A DNA stretch of 59,753 nt from an uncultured Bacteroidia bacterium. Lineage in GTDB: Bacteria > Bacteroidota > Bacteroidia > Bacteroidales > UBA932. The notes under the pieces were generated by a model. That model saw only the letters and a program-made list of their open reading frames with translations. It did no database searches and was not told the DNA's origin. Position 1 is the first letter of the stretch. Each line of letters opens with the position of its first letter. Made by a program: the position numbers and the translations under genes. The stretch lies in the NCBI GenBank assembly GCA_902780935.1, contig CACZHP010000003.1, positions 108,141 to 167,893 on the forward strand. Direction: 5' to 3'. Of the stretch, positions 43,175 to 51,477 are shown in pieces.

Positions 43175-44068
43175 ATGCCTTCGAATCCTTCAGCCAATGA
43201 ACTCCTCAAGAAGGTCCGCAAGATAGAGATCCGCACCAGGGCTCTTTCCCACCAGATCTTCGCCGGGGAGTACCACAGCGCCTTCAAGGGCCGTGGAATG
43301 GCTTTCAGCGAGGTGCGGGAGTACCAATATGGGGACGATCCCCGTTCCATGGACTGGAACGTGACGGCTCGTCTGAGGGCTCCGTACGTCAAAGTCTATG
43401 AGGAGGAGAGGGAGATGACCGTGGTCCTGCTGATAGACATCAGCCGTTCCGGTCTTTTCGGCACCGTGGAGAAGACCAAGAGGGATCTTATCGCCGAGAT
43501 AGCCGCTGTGCTGAGTTTCTCGGCTGTGATCAACAACGACAAGGTGGGGGCGCTGTTCTTCAGCGACAGGGTCGAGAAGTTCATCCCTCCCAAGAAAGGT
43601 CGCAGCCATCTTCTTCACATCATCCGCGAGATCATCGAGCTGAAGCCGGTTTCTGACGGCACCGATGTGGGCGGGGCGCTCCGCTATCTCACCAACGCCA
43701 TTAAGAAGAAGTGTACGGCCTTCGTCCTCTCCGACATGCTGGATGTGACCCCTGACGGGGCTCCCCGCTACGAGGATGCCCTGAAAGTGGCCCGCAACCG
43801 CCATGACATATCTGTGATAAAGGTTTATGACCCAAGGGAAAAAACCATCCCTTCCGTGGGCCTTGTTCATGTCAAGGATTCCGAGACCGGAGAGTCCGCC
43901 TGGGTCAATACATCGAGCCGCAGGACCCGCGCCGAGTACGCCAGGTGGTTCGGGCGCGTGGATGAGAATGAGCGAAAGCTCTTCAACCGTTACCAGATAG
44001 ATTCCGTGGACATCGCCACGAACGATGATTATGTCAAGGGTCTGATGGGATTCTTTGGGAGGAGATGA
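43175..44068 (+). CDS. DUF58 domain protein of the Bat operon
   Basis: 297 residues. The core has FSEVREYQYGDDPRSMDWNVTARL followed by a von Willebrand-like strand VVLLIDISRSGLFG; the C-terminal part has AFVLSDMLDVTPDG. The DxSxS-like DISRS may bind metal. It sits between the MoxR ATPase and the membrane Bat proteins, as in other Bacteroidota, and probably works with them. The stop overlaps the next start (ATGA). Confidence 0.9.
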   Translation: MPSNPSANELLKKVRKIEIRTRALSHQIFAGEYHSAFKGRGMAFSEVREYQYGDDPRSMDWNVTARLRAPYVKVYEEEREMTVVLLIDISRSGLFGTVEKTKRDLIAEIAAVLSFSAVINNDKVGALFFSDRVEKFIPPKKGRSHLLHIIREIIELKPVSDGTDVGGALRYLTNAIKKKCTAFVLSDMLDVTPDGAPRYEDALKVARNRHDISVIKVYDPREKTIPSVGLVHVKDSETGESAWVNTSSRRTRAEYARWFGRVDENERKLFNRYQIDSVDIATNDDYVKGLMGFFGRR

Positions 44069-45060
44069 GAATGAGGAAACTGTTGAATATTATCGCTTTA
44101 ACCCTGTTGTCCGGGACTTTTGCCCTGGGGCAGGGCAAGCTTGTGCGGTCCGAGGATTCCTTCCTTGAGAAGCTTCAGGAGAGGGACTCTGTCCTGATCG
44201 GGGACCAGCTCCGCTACGGTTTCCATCTTAAAGGCGTTACCCCGGAGACAGGACTCATGCTCCCTGATTTCTCAAAGGGTTTCATGCGGGGCGACAGCGT
44301 GGAGATCGTCAAGACTTGGACAATCGACACTTTGGGTGCGGCGGGAAGCAAGAAGCACCCGACCTCCCGCGACCTGGACATCTCGCTGGTCATCACCTCC
44401 TTCGAGGAAGGGAAATACCTGCTTCCGCCTCTCTCCGTCATCAAGGAGACCTCTGCCGGAAACCCGGACACGATAGTCTTCAAGCCCTTGGAGCTGGAGG
44501 TTTTCACCATCCCGGTGGACACCGCCACTTACCAGATCCACGACATTAAGGGTCAGATCAGATATCCCGTCACCTTCTCCGAGATCCTGCCATATATCCT
44601 GGCGGTGATCGGGGCGGTTCTTCTTTTCTTCCTGGTCAGGGCTCTTGTCATCGCGAGGCGGAAGAAGGCCTCGCCCGAGGCGGTCTCCAATGATCCTCCT
44701 TACCTGATAGCGCTCAGGAAACTCGAGAAGTACCGCAGCGACAAGTATTGGGCGAAGGACAAGCAGAAGTTGTTCTATTCCGGGATCACTGACGCGCTGA
44801 GGGAGTATATCGACTCCAGGTACGGGATCGACGCTCCTGAGATGACTACCGCGGAGATTTTCGACAGTCTCGGCCATACCGATGTGCCGGCCGACCTGTT
44901 CGTGGACATGCGCAGGCTGTTCGAGACCGCCGACATGGTCAAGTTCGCGAAGGCTTTCGCGACCGATGAGGAGAACGCCGCCGCCGTGCCGCTCGCCGTG
45001 AGATTCGTGACCTCGACTTACCAGGTAGATAACAAAGATAACGAGGGAGGGGCCGAGTGA
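44065..45060 (+). CDS. Bat operon membrane protein, DUF4381-like
   Basis: 331 residues: signal peptide (IIALTLLSGTFALG), a periplasmic beta-rich domain (to about residue 165), one TM helix (ILPYILAVIGAVLLFFLVRALVI), and a cytoplasmic helical tail (YLIALRKLEKYRSDKYW, SGITDALREYIDSRYG). It resembles the protein that follows DUF58 in Bacteroidota Bat operons. Role unknown. The ATG overlaps the DUF58 stop and the stop overlaps the batA ATG by one base (TGATG). Confidence 0.82.
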   Translation: MRMRKLLNIIALTLLSGTFALGQGKLVRSEDSFLEKLQERDSVLIGDQLRYGFHLKGVTPETGLMLPDFSKGFMRGDSVEIVKTWTIDTLGAAGSKKHPTSRDLDISLVITSFEEGKYLLPPLSVIKETSAGNPDTIVFKPLELEVFTIPVDTATYQIHDIKGQIRYPVTFSEILPYILAVIGAVLLFFLVRALVIARRKKASPEAVSNDPPYLIALRKLEKYRSDKYWAKDKQKLFYSGITDALREYIDSRYGIDAPEMTTAEIFDSLGHTDVPADLFVDMRRLFETADMVKFAKAFATDEENAAAVPLAVRFVTSTYQVDNKDNEGGAE

Positions 45061-46046
45061 TGTTTTTCGAATATCCTAAACTCCTGTGGCTCCTTCTGGT
45101 TCCGCTGCTCCTGATCCTGAGGTACTTGTATGTTGAGATCAAGGATCGCAGGCCCCATCTCAGGGTGTCAAAGGCGGTTCCCTGGAAGGCCGGAGGCCGT
45201 TCAGTCCTCTCATATGTCCGCCATATTCCATTCATCCTGAGGACAGCCGCCTTGTGCCTGATCGTGGTGGCGATAGCCCGTCCCCGCTCCTCCACCAAGG
45301 TTGACAGGGTGGACACCGAGGGCATAGACATCGTCCTCGCCATGGACGTCTCCACGAGTATGCTGGCGAGGGATTTCACCCCCGACAGGATCAGTGCGGC
45401 CAAGGACATAGCCATCGAGTTCATCTCCCAGCGCCCCACGGATCGGATGGGAATCGTGGTGTTTGCCGGTGAGAGCTATACCCAGTGCCCCCTCACCACA
45501 GACAGGGCGACCCTGATCAACCTGATGAAGGAAATCTCCACGGACTTGATCGAAGACGGCACCGCGATCGGGAACGGCCTCGCTACCGCGGTGGCCAGGA
45601 TCAAGGATTCGGATGCGAAGAGCCGGGTCGTGATCCTCCTGACCGACGGAGTCAACAACAGTGGCGAGGTGGCTCCGGAGACCGCCGCGGAGATCGCCAA
45701 GACATATGGGGTAAGGGTTTACACAATCGGAGTCGGTGCCAACGGCGAGGCTCCATATCCCGTGATGACCCCTTGGGGTGTCCAGGTTCAGAATATGAAG
45801 GTCGAGATCGACGAGAAGCTTCTCTCGAGCATAGCAGCCACCACCGGGGGGCGCTATTTCAGGGCTACGGACAACACCAAGCTCTCGGAGATTTACTCGG
45901 AGATCAACAAGATGGAGAAGGCCAAGGTGAGTATGGACAGTTTCCCGGTGTACAAGGAACTGTTTGGCGGATATGCCCTCGCGGCAGCCATCTGCCTGCT
46001 CCTTGAGATGCTGGTCAAGGTTTTAGCGTTGAGGAGGTTGCCATGA
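45060..46046 (+). CDS. batA: BatA, von Willebrand factor type A membrane protein
   Basis: 328 residues. Two N-terminal helices (LLWLLLVPLLLILRYLY and FILRTAALCLIVVAIARP), then a VWA domain with the MIDAS motif in MDVSTSML and LLTDGVNNSG, and a C-terminal helix (ALAAAICLLLEMLVKVLAL). The Bat proteins confer aerotolerance in Bacteroides fragilis; the mechanism is not known. Start at the ATG 45060; an overlapping GTG lies just before it. Confidence 0.92.
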   Translation: MFFEYPKLLWLLLVPLLLILRYLYVEIKDRRPHLRVSKAVPWKAGGRSVLSYVRHIPFILRTAALCLIVVAIARPRSSTKVDRVDTEGIDIVLAMDVSTSMLARDFTPDRISAAKDIAIEFISQRPTDRMGIVVFAGESYTQCPLTTDRATLINLMKEISTDLIEDGTAIGNGLATAVARIKDSDAKSRVVILLTDGVNNSGEVAPETAAEIAKTYGVRVYTIGVGANGEAPYPVMTPWGVQVQNMKVEIDEKLLSSIAATTGGRYFRATDNTKLSEIYSEINKMEKAKVSMDSFPVYKELFGGYALAAAICLLLEMLVKVLALRRLP

Positions 46047-47050
46047 TCATATTCGCTCATTCTGAATACCTTCTGCTCTTGCTGCTGATCCCGTTCATCT
46101 TCCTTGGCATGGGATTGTGGATGCGCGCGAGGCGTCGCCGCGCCCGCTCGTTGGGAGATGAGGAACTGGTCAGGGAGCTGATGCCCTCCTGGTCCCGCTC
46201 GAAGATGTGGGTAAGGACAGTCCTTTATTCCCTGGCGTTTTTCTTCTTCGTGATCGGTCTTTCCCGTCCCCAGATCGGAGCCAAACTCAAGGAATACAAA
46301 GTCAAGGGGGCCGAGATCATGGTTGTCCTCGACGTGTCCAACTCGATGCTCGCCAAGGACTATTCCCCCAACAGGCTTGAAAGGGCGAAACTCGCCATTT
46401 CCAGGATAACGGACAGGCTTCAGGGGGACAGGATAGGTCTCATCATTTTCGCCGGGAGCTCCTTCGTCCAGCTCCCGATCACCACTGACTATGTGAGCGC
46501 CAAGATGTTCCTTAACAACATCTCGACAGAGTCCATCCCCATCCAGGGCACCGCCATAGGGGATGCCATCAGCACCGCTGCCCGTAGTTTCAGCGCCCAG
46601 AGCGAGAACAGCCGGGCGATCATCGTCATCACCGACGGCGAGAACCATGAAGACGATGCCGTGGCCGCCGCTTCCCAGGCTGCCGAGGCGGGGATCAAGG
46701 TTTATACTATCGGTGTGGGATCCGCTGAGGGTCAGCCGATTCCGATGGGCGGGGGACTTCTTAAGGATAAGGAGGGGAACATAGTCGTGACCAAGCTTGA
46801 CGAGGAGACCCTCAAAGAGATAGCCTCCGCGGGCGGGGGTGCGTATGTCCACGCCGGGAACGATGAGTTCGGGCTCACCCCGATCATCAATGACATAAAG
46901 AAGATGCAGGAGGAGGAGTACAGCTCCGTGGTCTTCGAGGAATATGACGAGCAGTTCATGTATTTCCTCGCCATCGCGCTGGCTCTGTTCGTCCTGGAGA
47001 TGTTGATTGGGGAGAGGCGTTCCCGCAGGCATTTGTTTGACAAGAGATGA
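46043..47050 (+). CDS. batB: BatB, von Willebrand factor type A membrane protein
   Basis: 335 residues with the same plan as BatA: helix (YLLLLLLIPFIFLGMGLWM), second helix (VLYSLAFFFFVIGLSRP), VWA with MIDAS DVSNSML and ITDGENHEDDA, C-terminal helix (FLAIALALFVLEMLIG). BatA and BatB probably form a membrane complex with BatC. The start overlaps the batA stop and the end overlaps batC. Confidence 0.92.
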   Translation: MIIFAHSEYLLLLLLIPFIFLGMGLWMRARRRRARSLGDEELVRELMPSWSRSKMWVRTVLYSLAFFFFVIGLSRPQIGAKLKEYKVKGAEIMVVLDVSNSMLAKDYSPNRLERAKLAISRITDRLQGDRIGLIIFAGSSFVQLPITTDYVSAKMFLNNISTESIPIQGTAIGDAISTAARSFSAQSENSRAIIVITDGENHEDDAVAAASQAAEAGIKVYTIGVGSAEGQPIPMGGGLLKDKEGNIVVTKLDEETLKEIASAGGGAYVHAGNDEFGLTPIINDIKKMQEEEYSSVVFEEYDEQFMYFLAIALALFVLEMLIGERRSRRHLFDKR

Positions 47051-47802
47051 TGGCAGGTTTCAAATACGTTATCTGTGTTTCTATCCTGTTGCTGGCCGGT
47101 TCCGCGGCGAGCGCACAGGTCGATAGGAAGGAAGTCCGTTCCGGCAACCGGCAGTTCTCCAAAGGCAACTGGCAGCGGAGTGAGATTGACTACAGGAAGG
47201 CCCTCGTCAAAGACACGGCGTCCTTCGCGGCTTCGTATAACCTGGCCGGGGCCTTGTACCGCCAGGACAATTTCGAGGAGGCCGGCAAGTCGCTCGAGAA
47301 ACTGAAAGAAGTCGCTCCGGAGAATGAGTATGCCGCTGATTATTACTACAATCTCGGTAATATCGCTGTCAAGAAGAAAGACTGGGCTGGTGCTGTGGAC
47401 GCTTATAAGCAGTCTCTACTGAGGAGACCGGAGGATATGGATGCGAAGGAGAATTACGCCTATGCCAAGCTTATGCTCCAGAAAGACGGAGGCGGCGGAG
47501 GCGGCGGTGGAGACGACCAGAATCAGGACCAAAATCAGGACCAAAATCAGGACCAGAATCAGGACCAGAATCAGGATCAGAACCAGAATCAGGACAACCA
47601 GAACCAGAACTACCAGAACCAGGATAACAAGCAGGATCAGAATCAGGATCAAGGCCAGGGGCAGGGCGATGCCAAGATATCGCCTCAGCAGGCCCAGCAG
47701 ATGCTAAGTGCGATCCAGGCTCGGGAGAAAGAGACCCAGGACAAGGTCAACAAGGAGAAGGCGGCGGTCTTGAAATCCCGCCAGAAGGACAAGAATTGGT
47801 AA
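47047..47802 (+). CDS. batC: BatC, TPR protein with long QDQN repeat
   Basis: 251 residues. Signal peptide (VSILLLAGSAASAQ), TPR repeats (about 27-150: ASYNLAGALYRQDNFEEAGKSLEKL, DYYYNLGNIAVKKKDWAGAVDAYKQSL), then GGGGGGG and a low-complexity tract of about 45 residues of QDQN-like units, and a short charged helix. BatC-type TPR proteins are expected to link BatA/B to other envelope parts. The polar tract may be a spacer across the periplasm. Confidence 0.88.
   Translation: MMAGFKYVICVSILLLAGSAASAQVDRKEVRSGNRQFSKGNWQRSEIDYRKALVKDTASFAASYNLAGALYRQDNFEEAGKSLEKLKEVAPENEYAADYYYNLGNIAVKKKDWAGAVDAYKQSLLRRPEDMDAKENYAYAKLMLQKDGGGGGGGGDDQNQDQNQDQNQDQNQDQNQDQNQNQDNQNQNYQNQDNKQDQNQDQGQGQGDAKISPQQAQQMLSAIQAREKETQDKVNKEKAAVLKSRQKDKNW
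47514..47660 (+). repeat. Tandem coding repeats in batC
   Basis: Units of 12 nt (CAGAATCAGGAC, CAAAATCAGGAC and variants) are repeated about ten times and encode QNQD. Slippage at this array would change the length of the tract in frame. Confidence 0.8.
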
Positions 47803-50450
47803 TGATGAAGAAGATTTTATTCATATTCGCCCTCGTGGCCATGTCGCTTTCTGTTCTCGCACAGAACGCCATCAAGGTGGAGGCACCGGGCGTCGTCGCG
47901 GCTGACGAGCGATTCAATGTGACTTTCATTATCGAGGGAGAGAAGAGCCCTTCTGATTTTTCCTGGTCGCAAGGCGAAGATTTCCAGTTGGTCTGGGGCC
48001 CTCAGAAAGGCACTTCCACCAGTATCCAGGTCATAAATGGCAAGAGGTCATCCTCGCATCAGACCACATACACATATATCCTTTTGCCGAAGGCCACAGG
48101 TACTTTCCAGATCCCGGCAGCTTCCGCGACCGTGTCCGGCGAGACGATTCATTCATCTCCAGTCTCGATACAGGTCGTGACAGATGCCAGTTCCTCAGGC
48201 GGTCAGGGTTCGCAGGCTCCTTCCCAAGGCTCGCCCCAAGGTGGCTCAACCGAATCACGCCAGCGTACGGCCTCTGGAGAGATTCCGTCTGAAGATCTGT
48301 TCATGAGGCTTTCACTGAACCGTTCCGAGGTCTTCCTCGGAGAGCCGGTAACGGCTACTCTGAAGCTTTACCAGAGGGTCAATATCGCCGGTTTTGAAAA
48401 TGCTAAGTTCCCTTCATTCAATGGCTTCTGGAGTCAGGAGACTTATTCTCCAAGCAATATCGAGTTCAAGCGGGAAAGCTTTGACGACAAGATCTACAAC
48501 ACCGCTGTCCTGAGGTCATATGTCCTGATCCCCCAGCAGTCCGGAACCATCACCATCGATCCGGCAGAACTTGTCTGCCTGGTCAATGTGAGGGTCAATA
48601 CCGGGACTTCAAACAGCATTTTCGACAGTTTCTTCCAGGATGACATGCGGACTATCCGCAAGAGGGTGACCACGTCTCCGCTGAAGGTGAAAGTGAAGCC
48701 CTTGCCTGCCGGGCAGCCCGCCTCTTTCGGCGGCGGCGTGGGCAGTTTCGGAATATCCGCCAGGCTGTCGTCGAATGAATTGAAAACCCACGATGCCGGG
48801 TCGCTCGTCATAACTGTCTCAGGGCGCGGCAACGTGTCCCTGCTCGAGGAACCGAAAGTCAGTTTCCCGCCGGATTTCGAGGTATATGACACCAAGTCCA
48901 CGGAGAATACCGACAAGAGCAACGGCGGCACCTCCGGAAGCAAGTCCTTCGAGTTCCCCTTCATTCCCCGCAGCGCGGGCGATTTCACCATCCCTCCCGT
49001 GGAATATTCGTACTTCGACATCAATTCCGGGAAATATGTGACCCTCAAGACCGACCCCCTGCACATTAAGGTGAACAAGGGAAAGGCATCGGAATCCTCC
49101 GGTCCGGTGACGGTCACGCCGGGAGTCGAGAGAAGGGACGTGAAGAGTCTCGCCAATGACATTCGTTTCATCTCGACCAAGATGCCGTCCCTGGACAAGG
49201 AAGGCTCGTTCTTCCTCGGTTCCACCTTGTTCCTTACTATTCTGGGCCTGATCCTTGCCGCTGCCGCGGGACTTTGGTTCGCTATGCGCAAAGCCGCCGC
49301 GATGAGGGCTGATGTGGCCATGACGAAGAACCGCAGGGCCACAAAGATGGCGAAGGCAAGGCTGAAGCAGGCGGGCGACTTCCTCGGGAAGAACCTTTAT
49401 ACCGCTTTCTATGAGGAGCTTCACAAAGCTTTGATAGGTTTCATCTCAGACAAGCTTAACATGGATATGACTGACATCAGCGGGGATAATATTGCCTCGG
49501 CGCTGCTTGAGGGTGGGGTGTCCAAGGAGGACACGGACGCTTTCACGGGACTTCTCGAGGCTTGCGAGTTCGCGAGGTATTCTCCCGACGCGGGACATGA
49601 GGCCATGAACGCCCATTACGAGACAGCCGTGAAGGTCATCACCGCCATCGATTCCAGCCTTAAGAGTGTGAGATCCAAGGCCAGGGGTGTCTCCGCTGTT
49701 GTGATCATCCTGCTATCCACCTGCTTGTCCCACAACACTTTCGCCCAGGTCCAGGAGAATCGCGATTCTCTCTGGCAGGCAGGTGTCTCAGCATATTCCG
49801 AAAGCCGTTTCAAAGACGCCTCTGACTCATGGGAAGCTATCCTGGCCTCTGGAGTGGCCTCTCCCGAGCTTTACTGCAACATCGGGGACGCTTACTTCAA
49901 GCTCGGCAACTACCCTAAGGCCATCTTGAATTATGAGCGCGCCTTGAAACTGGATCCCTCATATTCGGACGCCCGTTACAATCTGGATTTCGCGCAGAGT
50001 TTCACCCAGGACAAGATCGAGGCGGTTCCTGAGTTTATTCTCGAAAGCGTCGGCCGGAAGATGTGCTATACCTTGGGATCGGACACTTGGGCGGTACTGT
50101 TCCTGGTGTTCCTCGCGCTGACCGCTGTCTGCGCCCTTGTTTTCCTTCTCGGAGCCTCTACCGTCAGGCGCAGGATCGGGTTCTACTGCGGGATTGTCTT
50201 CTTGCTTCTGTCTTTGCTTTGCCTGGATTTTTCCGCTTGGCAGAAGAGGGATTACGGCAAGAAAGACAGTGCCATCGTCATGCTTCCTGTCTCTTCAGTA
50301 AAGAGCTCGCCTTCAGGTGGTAAAGATCTTTTCGTGATCCATGAGGGGACGAAGGTGAAGATTCTCGACAGTGTGGGCGACTGGCAAAACATATCCCTGG
50401 CGGATGGCCGTCAGGGATGGATAGAGACCTCAGCGATCGAGGTCATATAG
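47802..50450 (+). CDS. Fused BatD-BatE protein
   Basis: 882 residues. Residues about 1-580 are BatD: signal peptide (ILFIFALVAMSLSVLAQ), beta-rich domains (FNVTFIIEGEKSPSDFSWS ... SLNRSEVFLGEPVTATLKLY), TM helix (LFLTILGLILAAAAGLWFAM), and a cytoplasmic helical part (LYTAFYEELHKALIGFIS). Then a second signal-peptide-like helix (GVSAVVIILLSTCLSHNTFAQ) opens the BatE part: TPR (WQAGVSAYSESRFKDASDSW, NIGDAYFKLGNYPKAILNYE), two helices and a C-terminal SH3-like domain (GTKVKILDSVGDWQNISLADGRQGWI). In Bacteroides fragilis these are two genes. The frame has no break. Confidence 0.88.
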   Translation: MMKKILFIFALVAMSLSVLAQNAIKVEAPGVVAADERFNVTFIIEGEKSPSDFSWSQGEDFQLVWGPQKGTSTSIQVINGKRSSSHQTTYTYILLPKATGTFQIPAASATVSGETIHSSPVSIQVVTDASSSGGQGSQAPSQGSPQGGSTESRQRTASGEIPSEDLFMRLSLNRSEVFLGEPVTATLKLYQRVNIAGFENAKFPSFNGFWSQETYSPSNIEFKRESFDDKIYNTAVLRSYVLIPQQSGTITIDPAELVCLVNVRVNTGTSNSIFDSFFQDDMRTIRKRVTTSPLKVKVKPLPAGQPASFGGGVGSFGISARLSSNELKTHDAGSLVITVSGRGNVSLLEEPKVSFPPDFEVYDTKSTENTDKSNGGTSGSKSFEFPFIPRSAGDFTIPPVEYSYFDINSGKYVTLKTDPLHIKVNKGKASESSGPVTVTPGVERRDVKSLANDIRFISTKMPSLDKEGSFFLGSTLFLTILGLILAAAAGLWFAMRKAAAMRADVAMTKNRRATKMAKARLKQAGDFLGKNLYTAFYEELHKALIGFISDKLNMDMTDISGDNIASALLEGGVSKEDTDAFTGLLEACEFARYSPDAGHEAMNAHYETAVKVITAIDSSLKSVRSKARGVSAVVIILLSTCLSHNTFAQVQENRDSLWQAGVSAYSESRFKDASDSWEAILASGVASPELYCNIGDAYFKLGNYPKAILNYERALKLDPSYSDARYNLDFAQSFTQDKIEAVPEFILESVGRKMCYTLGSDTWAVLFLVFLALTAVCALVFLLGASTVRRRIGFYCGIVFLLLSLLCLDFSAWQKRDYGKKDSAIVMLPVSSVKSSPSGGKDLFVIHEGTKVKILDSVGDWQNISLADGRQGWIETSAIEVI

Positions 50451-50464
50451 TCTCAGGATAAATC

Positions 50465-51442
50465 CTACTCCCACTCTATCGTGGCGACAGGCTTGTCGGA
50501 GAAGTCCCACAGCACCCTGTTGATGCCCGGCACTTCGGCTATTATCCTGTTGCGTATCGCGCAAAGCGTCGCCCAGGGAATCTCCACGGATTTGGCGGTG
50601 ACGGCGTCCTTTGTCTGGACGGCGCGTATTACCGCTGCCCAGCCCATGTAACGCTTCCCGTCCTTGATCCCCGTTGACTTCACGTCGGGGATGGCCACGA
50701 AATACTGCCATGGAGTGGGATCCATCTTGTCGATTTCCTCCCGGAATATGGCATCGGCCTCGCGCACCGCCTCGAGGCGATCACGGGTGATGGCCCCGGT
50801 GCACCTCACGCCCAGGCCAGGGCCGGGGAACGGCTGGCGATAGACCATGTTGTCGGGCAGGCCGAGAGCCTTGCCCACTACCCGGACCTCGTCCTTGTAG
50901 AGGAGCTTTATAGGCTCAACCAGCTCGAAATCAAGACCTTCCGGCAATCCACCGACGTTGTGGTGAGCCTTGATCCCGTCTTTTGACTCGAGGATGTCGG
51001 GATAGATGGTCCCCTGTCCGAGGAACTTGATTCCTTCCAGTTTTGAGGCTTCCTCAGCGAAGACATCGATGAACTCCTTGCCGATGATCTTCCTCTTGGT
51101 CTCGGGATCGTCCACTCCTGCGAGCTTGTCAAGGAACCTGTCCACCGCGTCGACGTAGATGAGGTTGGCGCCCAGCTCCTCCTTGAAAACTTTGACGACC
51201 TGCTCGGGCTCTCCCTTGCGGAGGAGTCCGTGGTTGACATGGACGCAGACCAGCTGGTCTCCGATCGCCTTGATCAGAAGGGCTGCGACGACGGAAGAGT
51301 CAACGCCTCCGGAGAGGGCGAGCAGCACTTTGTTGCCCCCCACTTGCTCCCTCACGGCAGCGATCTGCTCATCGATAAATGCCTTGGCTAATTCCGGAGA
51401 GGTTATTCTCTCCATTGATTCCGGTCTCACATTAGGATCCAT
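50465..51442 (-). CDS. guaA: GMP synthase, ATP-pyrophosphatase and dimerisation part only
   Basis: 325 residues. The PP-loop is VLLALSGGVDSSVVAALL, followed by HVNHGLLRKGE, QGTIYPDILES and the C-terminal QPFPGPGLGVRCTGAITRDRL. It aminates XMP to GMP using ATP. The N-terminal glutaminase (GATase) domain of normal bacterial GuaA is absent: the protein begins at the ATG at 51442, and the DNA upstream belongs to another gene. It needs ammonia or a separate GATase subunit, as in many archaea. The neighbour is a nucleoside kinase. The stop is 14 nt from the Bat operon stop. Confidence 0.92.
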   Translation of the reverse strand: MDPNVRPESMERITSPELAKAFIDEQIAAVREQVGGNKVLLALSGGVDSSVVAALLIKAIGDQLVCVHVNHGLLRKGEPEQVVKVFKEELGANLIYVDAVDRFLDKLAGVDDPETKRKIIGKEFIDVFAEEASKLEGIKFLGQGTIYPDILESKDGIKAHHNVGGLPEGLDFELVEPIKLLYKDEVRVVGKALGLPDNMVYRQPFPGPGLGVRCTGAITRDRLEAVREADAIFREEIDKMDPTPWQYFVAIPDVKSTGIKDGKRYMGWAAVIRAVQTKDAVTAKSVEIPWATLCAIRNRIIAEVPGINRVLWDFSDKPVATIEWE

Positions 51443-51477
51443 TGTTTCAAGTGTTAAAATATTTGAGAATAATATTG

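Noticed and set aside
47416-47652. Leu/Ile/Val-rich frame antisense to the batC repeats
   Set aside because: A by-product of the QNQD repeat; it looks like a membrane helix only because of the repeat composition.
47514-47660. CRISPR-like regular repeat
   Set aside because: Units of 12 nt without spacers and in frame in batC; it is a coding repeat.
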